This document shows positions 57,928 to 64,000 of a stretch of DNA of 64,000 nucleotides, piece after piece. The DNA is from Candidatus Thioglobus sp. MED-G25 (GTDB taxonomy: Bacteria; Pseudomonadota; Gammaproteobacteria; Arenicellales; UBA868): positions 33,492 to 97,491 of the forward strand of contig NTKC01000005.1 of NCBI GenBank assembly GCA_002456995.1. The letters run 5' to 3'. The notes under the pieces are model-generated. The model searched no databases. It saw only the letters and a list, made by a program, of their open reading frames with translations, and had not been told where the DNA came from. The translations under genes and the position numbers were made by a program. Within the stretch, counting starts at the first letter, position 1, and each line of letters starts with the position of its first letter.

Positions 57928-58612
57928 GGTGCCAGTTTTGACTTTAGACGGGCCCGGGGGGAGTGGTAAAGGGACTGTTGCCAGTCGGATCGCTATGCTT
58001 CGACATTGGAGGATCCTCGATAGCGGCGCACTTTATCGAGCGTTCGCTTTCAGCGCACAGAAGCTAGGCGTATTACCCGATGATTTACTCGGCATCCAAA
58101 GGATTCTTGCAGAAACTGATTTTGATTTCGTCGTTGAAAAGACCGGCGAAGTTATCATCTTGGTTAATGGCAATGATGTCACCACGGCCCTACGAAGCCC
58201 CGATGCCGGGTTGGCGGCATCAACTTACGCCTCACAACAGTCCGTCCGGGAATGTTTGATCGCCAGACAACGGTTTGAACGACAGGCTCCCGGCTTGGTC
58301 GCAGATGGCAGGGATATGGGGACCGTGGTGTTTCCGGATGCGACACTCAAAGTGTTTCTAACAGGAACGCTCAAAATCAGAGCACTAAGGCGCTATAAAC
58401 AGTTGTTGGAAAAGGGTTTTAGTGCTACCCTTGCTGGCGTTGAACAGGAAGTATCAGCTCGCGACCAAAACGACAGAAGCCGGGCTGTTTCGCCTTTAGA
58501 ACCCGCGAATGATGCGGTCACTATAGATACAACAGAAATTGGAATTGATCAAGTTGTCAAAAAAGTTGATGATCTACTTACAGCTAAATTAACCCAGAGT
58601 AACAATGGGTAA
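57920..58612 (+). CDS. cmk: Cytidylate kinase
   Basis: Phosphorylates CMP and dCMP. The P-loop DGPGGSGKGTVASRIA is at the N-terminus, with LDSGALYRAFA, DGRDMGTVVFPDA and a Lid segment. Length 230 residues from GTG 57920, which overlaps the aroA stop; a TTG at 57908 is possible. The aroA-cmk-rpsA order is conserved across gammaproteobacteria. Confidence 0.95.
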   Translation: MAEVPVLTLDGPGGSGKGTVASRIAMLRHWRILDSGALYRAFAFSAQKLGVLPDDLLGIQRILAETDFDFVVEKTGEVIILVNGNDVTTALRSPDAGLAASTYASQQSVRECLIARQRFERQAPGLVADGRDMGTVVFPDATLKVFLTGTLKIRALRRYKQLLEKGFSATLAGVEQEVSARDQNDRSRAVSPLEPANDAVTIDTTEIGIDQVVKKVDDLLTAKLTQSNNG

Positions 58613-58713
58613 AGCACGTGTGCCAACAAACCCAGCGGCTATGTATCTAGTTAGATGAATTATATCCTTCATGAAAGTTTGTTCGATGCCCAACCTATGA
58701 TCGAATCACAGAT

Positions 58714-58757
58714 CCGGAGTGTCCTCACTATGGGCGTGCTCCGGTTAACTACTAACC
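58714..58757 (+). promoter_or_regulatory. Structured leader of rpsA
   Basis: Two stem-loops in the 191-bp cmk-rpsA gap: CCGGAG (58714-58719) with CTCCGG (58739-58744), and GGTTA (58743-58747) with TAACC (58753-58757). They overlap by 2 nt, so they may be alternatives. E. coli rpsA has a folded leader through which S1 represses its own translation, so a similar role is likely. No strong Shine-Dalgarno precedes the start at 58804, as in other rpsA genes. Confidence 0.5.
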
Positions 58758-58803
58758 ACTAACTCGTCGAGAAGATTGGGCGAAAGCCTAGAATCCATAC
58801 ACT

Positions 58804-60477
58804 ATGTCAGAAAGCTTTGCAGAACTACTGGAAGAGAGCTTACGCAGCTCTGAAATGAAGCCTGGTGCAGTAATTGAGGCTGAAGTTGTCGATATAAACG
58901 GTGATTACGTCATTGTTAATGCAGGGCTTAAGTCAGAGTCTGAAATACCTGCATCTCAGTTTAGGGATTCTGAAGGTGCGGTTCAGGTCAACATCGGCGA
59001 TCGGGTTGAAGTCGCTATCGAAACAGTCGAAGACGGTTATGGAAATACCCGTCTGTCTCGAGAGCGGGCGCGAAGGGCGAAATCGTGGGAAGCGCTGGAG
59101 ACTGCTTTTGCCGACCAATCGGTCGTGAAAGGATTTTTGACCGGAAAAGTTAAGGGCGGATTTACAGTCTCGATGGACGAGGTAAGAGCTTTCTTGCCGG
59201 GATCACTGGTAGATGTCAGACCGGTGACGGATACCGTTTTCCTCGAGAACAAAGAGCTCGAGTTCAAGGTGATAAAGCTGGACCGGGTAAGAAACAATGT
59301 CGTTGTTTCGCGGCGGGCAGTTGTCGAGAAAGAGATGGAGGTTGAACGTGCGGAATTGCTCCAGAATCTCGAAGAGGGCCAAATAATGAAGGGTATCGTC
59401 AAGAACCTGACAGATTACGGTGCGTTCGTTAATTTAGGCGGGTTAGATGGACTCTTACATATTACCGACATTGCTTGGAAGCGAGTTAAACACCCATCAG
59501 ATGTTTTGGAGGTGGGTCAGGAATTGGATGTCCGGGTGCTGAAATTCGATCGAGAGAGAAACCGGGTATCGTTGGGTCTTAAGCAACTCGGTGAAGATCC
59601 ATGGGCAGATATAGCGCGACGTTATCCAGAAAGCACTCGAATATTTGGCAAGATTACTAATATTACGGATTATGGTGTATTTGTTGAACTGGAAGAGGGT
59701 GTTGAGGGCTTGGTTCATGTCTCTGAAATGGACTGGACCAACAAAAACGTTCATCCAAGTAAAGTGTGCCACTTGGGAGATGAAGTAGAAGTCATGGTGC
59801 TTGAGATTGATTCTGAACGGCGGCGGATATCGTTGGGAATTAAACAATGCACGCCCAACCCATGGGAAGAGTTTGCGGCCACGCACAATAAAAATGACCG
59901 TATAACGGGTCAGATCAGATCTATTACTGACTTTGGCGTGTTCATTGGTTTGGATGGTGGCATAGACGGACTTATTCATCTTAGTGACTTATCCTGGGAC
60001 CGCGCTGGCGAAGACATCACCAGGGAATTTAAAAAAGGTGACGAGGTAACCGCGGTCGTTCTGGCAGTAGACCCTGACCGAGAACGCATATCACTGGGGA
60101 TTAAACAAGCTCAAGAGGATCCTTTTGGGGCCTATGTTTCAGCCAATCCTAAAGGATCGGTAGTGAAAGGTGTTGTTGACACTATAGATGTAAAAGGCGC
60201 GGTCATCCGCTTGGAAGAAGGTATTGAAGGTTATCTCCGGGCAGCTGATCTCTCGCGGGACTTTGTAGAAGATGCCCGCAACGTGTTGCAGTCTGGTGCC
60301 GAAATCGAAGCACGAGTTACCAGCATCGATAGAAAGACTCGACGTATAACACTGTCTGTTAAAGCGCTAGAGATGGAAATAGAAGGAAAGGCGATAGAAG
60401 AGTACACAGCCAGAGCTTCAACCACCATCTCACTAGGGGATAAATTAAAGGAAGAGTGGTCTAAGAGAGAAACCTGA
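58804..60477 (+). CDS. rpsA: 30S ribosomal protein S1
   Basis: Binds mRNA on the 30S platform and unfolds structured leaders. Six S1 (OB-fold) repeats can be followed, with repeats such as [20 protein letters not shown] and [20 protein letters not shown]. Length 557 residues, normal. The basic and acidic pattern and ending (EEWSKRET) suit the family. It follows cmk and precedes ihfB, as in E. coli. Confidence 0.97.
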   Translation: MSESFAELLEESLRSSEMKPGAVIEAEVVDINGDYVIVNAGLKSESEIPASQFRDSEGAVQVNIGDRVEVAIETVEDGYGNTRLSRERARRAKSWEALETAFADQSVVKGFLTGKVKGGFTVSMDEVRAFLPGSLVDVRPVTDTVFLENKELEFKVIKLDRVRNNVVVSRRAVVEKEMEVERAELLQNLEEGQIMKGIVKNLTDYGAFVNLGGLDGLLHITDIAWKRVKHPSDVLEVGQELDVRVLKFDRERNRVSLGLKQLGEDPWADIARRYPESTRIFGKITNITDYGVFVELEEGVEGLVHVSEMDWTNKNVHPSKVCHLGDEVEVMVLEIDSERRRISLGIKQCTPNPWEEFAATHNKNDRITGQIRSITDFGVFIGLDGGIDGLIHLSDLSWDRAGEDITREFKKGDEVTAVVLAVDPDRERISLGIKQAQEDPFGAYVSANPKGSVVKGVVDTIDVKGAVIRLEEGIEGYLRAADLSRDFVEDARNVLQSGAEIEARVTSIDRKTRRITLSVKALEMEIEGKAIEEYTARASTTISLGDKLKEEWSKRET

Positions 60478-60532
60478 GCGCTGCTAATTAGTACCTAGAA
60501 AACAAAATGAGATTGTTGACAGAGTTGCCCCG

Positions 60533-60841
60533 ATGACTAAATCTGACCTTATTGAACGACTAGTTGCGGGACAGATTCATTTACCATCGCGCGACATTGA
60601 AACTTCAGTTAACGCTGTGCTTGAACACATGAGTAATTCGTTAGTCGATGGAGATCGTATCGAAATCCGAGGATTTGGGAGTATCGGATTGAGATTTAGG
60701 GCGCCGCGTACGGGTCGAAATCCAAAGACTGGCGAATCCGTGTCAGTCCCTGGAAAGTACGTCCCGCATTTCAAACCTGGTCGATTGTTAAGAGAACGAG
60801 TCAATAAAACAAAGACTGATGGTGAAGATCCTGCCAGGTGA
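60533..60841 (+). CDS. ihfB: Integration host factor subunit beta
   Basis: Half of the IHF heterodimer, which bends DNA sharply at specific sites. [23 protein letters not shown] opens the helical body in pattern, and [20 protein letters not shown] is the DNA-wrapping beta-arm, with the intercalating Pro in RNPKTG. The [19 protein letters not shown] tail is typical. Length 102 residues. It lies 55 nt after rpsA. Confidence 0.96.
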   Translation: MTKSDLIERLVAGQIHLPSRDIETSVNAVLEHMSNSLVDGDRIEIRGFGSIGLRFRAPRTGRNPKTGESVSVPGKYVPHFKPGRLLRERVNKTKTDGEDPAR

Positions 60842-60916
60842 CCTGATCGCCCGCAAATCAGCTACAGGTAGGACCGGTAACCCGTTAGGTAGCGGATCCT
60901 CTAACTGTTTCACAAA

Positions 60917-61213
60917 ATGAAAGTTGTCTTTTACGTATCGACTTCGATTGTGCTGTTTTTGTTTGTATTTACATTTATTGTCCAGAATCCACACGGTATT
61001 CAAGTTCACTACTATTTTGGAATGCTCTGGGATGGACCCATCGCGATACTTTTGCTGCTTACGCTTGGTGCGGGTATCCTGATTGGGGTGTTCACAAGTA
61101 GTCTGATTCTTCTACGATTAAAAATACGCCTGGCAAAAGTTGTTAAGCAGTTGCGGGCAATGCAGTCAAACCCTGCAGTAGTACGCGAACAAATAACAAA
61201 GGAGGGCAGTTAG
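60917..61213 (+). CDS. lapA: Lipopolysaccharide assembly protein A (LapA)
   Basis: A 98-residue inner-membrane protein (DUF1049) with two transmembrane helices (about residues 3-20 and 42-65) and a short cytoplasmic basic helix. It helps LapB control LpxC turnover by FtsH. FIVQNPHGIQVHYYFG between the helices is typical. It is placed directly before lapB, 4 nt apart, as in E. coli. Confidence 0.93.
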   Translation: MKVVFYVSTSIVLFLFVFTFIVQNPHGIQVHYYFGMLWDGPIAILLLLTLGAGILIGVFTSSLILLRLKIRLAKVVKQLRAMQSNPAVVREQITKEGS

Positions 61214-61217
61214 CACA

Positions 61218-62396
61218 ATGGACCCGGTCTGGCTCCTCCTGCTGTTGCCATTGGCGGCTGCTTCTGGTTGGTACGCTGCGTCGAGAGGACACCGATCCAC
61301 ACGCAGTGCAGGGTCAGACATACCTCAGGCCTATTTTAAGAGCCTTAATTTGCTATTGAACGAGCAGCAAGACAAAGCTCTTGATGTGTTGATAAGTGCT
61401 TTGGAGGCACACGAAGAAACTATCGAGATCCAGCTTGCCCTTGGAAATCTATTCAGGCGTCGAGGAGAGATAGAAAGGGCGACCCAACTCCACCAGAACC
61501 TGATTGCAAGGAGTGGCCTAGAACCGCAACAGCGTCTTCTCGCATTGTATGAATTGGGTCAGGACTATTACAAGGCAGGATTGTTCGACAGAGCAGAAAG
61601 TTTGCTGCTTGAGGTAGCTGAGGCAGTTGACTATTCGGAATCGGCCTACCGCCTGTTGCTACAACTCTATGAGCAAGAAAAGGAGTGGGATAATGCCATA
61701 GATGCCGCGAAGAGGCTCTCTTCGGCAAGTGGTGAAGATTTGACTGGTCTACTTTCGCAATATTACTGCGAGCTTGCGGAGGAGCGAATGGGTGCGGGGT
61801 TTTATCAGGAATGTGCCGGGTTTATCGATCAGGCGTTGATCTTAGAACAGGACTGTACCCGGGCGCTGATACTATCTGGAAGACTCAGAGCGATCAAGAA
61901 TGAGCATCAACTTGCAATAGGAGAATGGACAAAAATAGTAAACCTGCATCCCGAAATGTTGCCTGATGTAGTCGGTTTGGTTCGACAGAGCTATCAGAGT
62001 TTAGGACAACTGCCTGACTATCGAACATTTCTGGAACGAGGCCTCGAGCTTAACAATGACTTTCGACTGGTAATGACATTAGTTGATCTTCTTGTAGAAA
62101 ACGGCCAGCCTAACCAGGCTCGCAGTCGTTTGCTGAGCTGGATGCGAGATACACACTCTCTGAAATCACTAACTGACCTTATCGAGTCAGATGCTGGTGG
62201 CGGGGACGATTCCCGGTCTGATCGGAGCCTGAGCTTCCTGATAGATTTGGTATCGGCTCTTTTTGGCATGGCGAGAAGCTATGAATGTCGAAATTGTGGC
62301 TTCAAAGGCAAATCAATGCACTGGCAGTGTCCGGGATGTAAAAATTGGAACAGCACCAAGCCTGCGAAGACAATTCCACGCCTACAGGAAAGATAA
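61218..62396 (+). CDS. lapB: Lipopolysaccharide assembly protein B (LapB, YciM)
   Basis: A membrane-anchored TPR protein that links LpxC to FtsH proteolysis and thereby sets the LPS amount. An N-terminal helix (LLLLLPLAAASGWYAASRG) precedes TPR repeats (about residues 35-330). The C-terminal rubredoxin-like zinc knuckle carries YECRNCGFKG and QCPGCKNW. Length 392 residues. ftsH, its partner, is in this window at 30.7 kb. Confidence 0.96.
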   Translation: MDPVWLLLLLPLAAASGWYAASRGHRSTRSAGSDIPQAYFKSLNLLLNEQQDKALDVLISALEAHEETIEIQLALGNLFRRRGEIERATQLHQNLIARSGLEPQQRLLALYELGQDYYKAGLFDRAESLLLEVAEAVDYSESAYRLLLQLYEQEKEWDNAIDAAKRLSSASGEDLTGLLSQYYCELAEERMGAGFYQECAGFIDQALILEQDCTRALILSGRLRAIKNEHQLAIGEWTKIVNLHPEMLPDVVGLVRQSYQSLGQLPDYRTFLERGLELNNDFRLVMTLVDLLVENGQPNQARSRLLSWMRDTHSLKSLTDLIESDAGGGDDSRSDRSLSFLIDLVSALFGMARSYECRNCGFKGKSMHWQCPGCKNWNSTKPAKTIPRLQER

Positions 62397-62421
62397 ATAA
62401 GTAGCAAGTGACGTGTGACTG

Positions 62422-62475
62422 TTGAATACCAAGGGAGCGCTTAACGATACTCGTACCCACTGCAAGGATGCAGTG
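62422..62475 (+). promoter_or_regulatory. Promoter and leader hairpin before the helix-hairpin-helix gene
   Basis: TTGAAT (62422-62427), 18-bp spacer, GATACT (62446-62451): each matches the sigma-70 consensus at 4 of 6. Just after the expected start, CACTGCA-AGGA-TGCAGTG (62458-62475) is a perfect 7-bp stem-loop. It is followed by few Ts, so it is more likely a 5' leader stabiliser or a weak lapB terminator. Confidence 0.45.
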
Positions 62476-62510
62476 AAGTCTTTCATACAATTCTACAAGG
62501 AGCGTAGCTT

Positions 62511-62813
62511 ATGAAGCTGAGAAATTATTGTTTAGTCGTGCTTATGGGTATGTTGTGGTCGACGGGTGCCATGGCTGGGACAGTCAACATTAATTTGGCT
62601 GAAGTCGGTGAACTGGCCGAAAATATTCACGGAATCGGACCCAGCCTCGCCCAGGCGATTGTGAATTATCGGAAACAGTATGGTGATTTTGCCTCAATCG
62701 AAGAACTCACGGAGGTTCGAGGAATTGGATTAACGATCATTAAGTCTAACCGGGGTGTCATTGTCGTTAAGGATGTCCCGTTGCAAACACAGATCGATGT
62801 TACGTCCGATTGA
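62511..62813 (+). CDS. Secreted helix-hairpin-helix protein (ComEA-like)
   Basis: A 100-residue protein with a signal peptide (cleavage after GAMA, about residue 22), then a ComEA-type helix-hairpin-helix domain. NINLAEVGELAENIHGIGPS is the first helix and hairpin, followed by LAQAIVNYRKQYGDFASIEEL and VRGIGLTIIKSNRGVI. Periplasmic ComEA binds incoming DNA during transformation; short single-domain forms are widespread in proteobacteria and their role is not settled. An AAGGAG site precedes ATG 62511, and a strong terminator follows. Confidence 0.9.
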   Translation: MKLRNYCLVVLMGMLWSTGAMAGTVNINLAEVGELAENIHGIGPSLAQAIVNYRKQYGDFASIEELTEVRGIGLTIIKSNRGVIVVKDVPLQTQIDVTSD

Positions 62814-62835
62814 TATAATTGCACCAGGGTGGAAA

Positions 62836-62861
62836 GGGTGCCCGTAGGCACCCTTTCTTTT
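62836..62861 (+). terminator. Rho-independent terminator before ugd
   Basis: GGGTGCC-CGTA-GGCACCC (7-bp stem) followed by TTTCTTTT, 23 nt after the stop at 62813. It separates the helix-hairpin-helix gene from ugd. Confidence 0.92.
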
Positions 62862-62888
62862 GCTTGACTCGTATGTCTGGAGTACACA

Positions 62889-64000
62889 ATGAGGATATCG
62901 GTTATAGGGGCGGGATATGTTGGCCTCGTCAGTGGTGTTTGCCTGGCTGATGCTGGAAATCACGTCACATGTGTTGATATCGATGAAAAGAAAATCACTG
63001 ATCTATCAGAAGGAAAGGTCCATATTCATGAAACAGGTCTGGAGGCGCTGGTTACAACTAACCTACTTGCAAAGAGATTGCTCTTTACAAGCAGTGTCGA
63101 GCACGGAATCAGTGGGGCGGAGGTAATTCTCATTGCAGTGGGTACGCCGCAAAAGGAGGACGGATCCGCGGAGCTTGCCCACGTGCTTGCTGCCGCTCGG
63201 TCGATTGGCCAATGGATCGAGGATTATGTCGTGGTGGTTACAAAATCCACTGTGCCGGTGGGTTCAGGTGATGCAGTACGCAAAGAAATAGACGCTGTAC
63301 TTGCGCAACGCGACTGTTGTGTGGAGTTCGATGTGGTCTCGAATCCGGAATTTCTTAAAGAAGGGGATGCGGTTGCCGATTTCCAAAAACCGGATCGAAT
63401 CATTGTTGGCACAGACAGCCACAGAGCTCAAGAGGTGATGCGCAGTCTGTATTCACCGTTCAATCGGAGTCATGATCGTATGCTCTTTATGGATATACGA
63501 TCTGCAGAATTAACTAAGTATGCTGCCAACGCGATGCTTGCGACCAAAATATCATTTATAAACGAAATAGCGAACCTGTCTGATCGCCTTGGTGCTGATA
63601 TTGAGTCGGTAAGACTTGGGATGGGCTCGGACCCAAGAATTGGCTATGAGTTTATCTACCCTGGCTGTGGATATGGAGGTTCCTGCTTCCCTAAAGATGT
63701 GCGAGCACTTTACCAGATCGGCAAGATTCACCAATATGATAGTCGCCTGCTCAGTGCAGTTGATGAAGTAAACACAGCTCAGAAACAAGTTCTTATTGAG
63801 AAAATTTTGCATTTCTTTCAGAATGATATTCAAGGCCGGCACTTCGCGCTGTGGGGTCTTGCATTTAAGCCCAATACAGATGACTTGCGGGAGGCGCCAA
63901 GTCTATCAGTCATTGACCAACTTCACTCGAATGGCTCTACGGTATCCGCCTATGATCCAATCTGTAATGCCCAGGCCCAAGAGATGTTTAGAGACAATCC
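62889..64000 (+). CDS. ugd: UDP-glucose 6-dehydrogenase (C-terminus cut by window edge)
   Basis: Oxidises UDP-glucose to UDP-glucuronate with two NAD+, supplying capsule, LPS or exopolysaccharide. The Rossmann motif VIGAGYVGLVSGVCLADAG is at the N-terminus, VGTPQKEDGSAEL follows, and VSNPEFLKEGDAV and the catalytic Cys266 in GYGGSCFPKDV are present. About 370 codons are visible of an expected 440 or so. A GDP-mannose dehydrogenase relative is less likely given these motifs. The start is ATG 62889 after a terminator; there is no strong Shine-Dalgarno. Confidence 0.92.
   Translation, partial: MRISVIGAGYVGLVSGVCLADAGNHVTCVDIDEKKITDLSEGKVHIHETGLEALVTTNLLAKRLLFTSSVEHGISGAEVILIAVGTPQKEDGSAELAHVLAAARSIGQWIEDYVVVVTKSTVPVGSGDAVRKEIDAVLAQRDCCVEFDVVSNPEFLKEGDAVADFQKPDRIIVGTDSHRAQEVMRSLYSPFNRSHDRMLFMDIRSAELTKYAANAMLATKISFINEIANLSDRLGADIESVRLGMGSDPRIGYEFIYPGCGYGGSCFPKDVRALYQIGKIHQYDSRLLSAVDEVNTAQKQVLIEKILHFFQNDIQGRHFALWGLAFKPNTDDLREAPSLSVIDQLHSNGSTVSAYDPICNAQAQEMFRDN

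Noticed and set aside
59497..59979. 160-codon antisense frame within rpsA
   Set aside because: Shadow of the S1 repeats, which themselves explain its repetitive look.

Overview
The window reads as chromosomal DNA of a gammaproteobacterium of moderate GC content. The evidence is gene order. It carries pilW–rodZ–hisS–yfgM–bamB–der, guaB–guaA–tadA, rlmE–ftsH–folP–glmM–tpiA–secG–tRNA-Leu–nuoA-N, and gyrA–pheA–hisC–tyrA–aroA–cmk–rpsA–ihfB–lapA–lapB. nuoC and nuoD are separate genes (fused in E. coli), and secG–tRNA-Leu leads straight into nuo, as I recall from Legionella/Coxiella-like and sulfur-oxidising gammaproteobacteria. A small secreted protein resembling SoxXA-binding protein (SoxK) weakly supports a sulfur-oxidiser-related lineage. 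I cannot name a genus.

Layout. 1-5 kb: mutS (cut by the left edge) and suhB on the minus strand, divergent from trmJ, then iscA and mtaB. 5.6-13.8 kb: a dense plus-strand run from ndk and rlmN through pilW, rodZ, hisS, yfgM and bamB to der. 13.8-15.7 kb: xseA and the SoxK-like gene on the minus strand. 15.7-18.8 kb: guaB and guaA (GMP synthesis). 18.8-20 kb: an AT-rich, gene-poor insert with repeats, a perfect palindrome, a small monooxygenase-fold gene and several short basic ORFs, ending at tadA. 20.4-30 kb: an accessory metabolic stretch with a GlxA/AraC regulator, a fused indolepyruvate:ferredoxin oxidoreductase, threonine aldolase, a peroxiredoxin, PII, a Gfo/Idh/MocA dehydrogenase, a DUF192 protein, an NRDE protein and yhbY. 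29.9-36.2 kb: rlmE, ftsH, folP, glmM, tpiA, secG and tRNA-Leu(GAG). 36.3-50.6 kb: a complete 14-gene complex I operon. 50.8-62.8 kb: gyrA, the aromatic amino-acid supra-operon, rpsA, ihfB, lapAB and a helix-hairpin-helix protein. 62.9 kb to the end: ugd, cut by the right edge.

Most of the window is housekeeping, with many 4-20 nt overlaps and few terminators (three canonical ones seen). It is rich in RNA-modification enzymes (trmJ, mtaB, rlmN, tadA, rlmE). Several genes I would expect from gammaproteobacterial synteny are missing from their usual slots: serC between gyrA and pheA, ispG between rodZ and hisS, and iscRSU beside iscA.

No phage, insertion sequence, CRISPR array or toxin-antitoxin pair was recognised. 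The least explained DNA is the guaA-tadA insert (18821-19968). The most testable regulatory ideas are the apparently leaderless guaB promoter with an overlapping inverted repeat, the inverted repeat in the nuo promoter, and the ribosome-binding-site hairpin before der.
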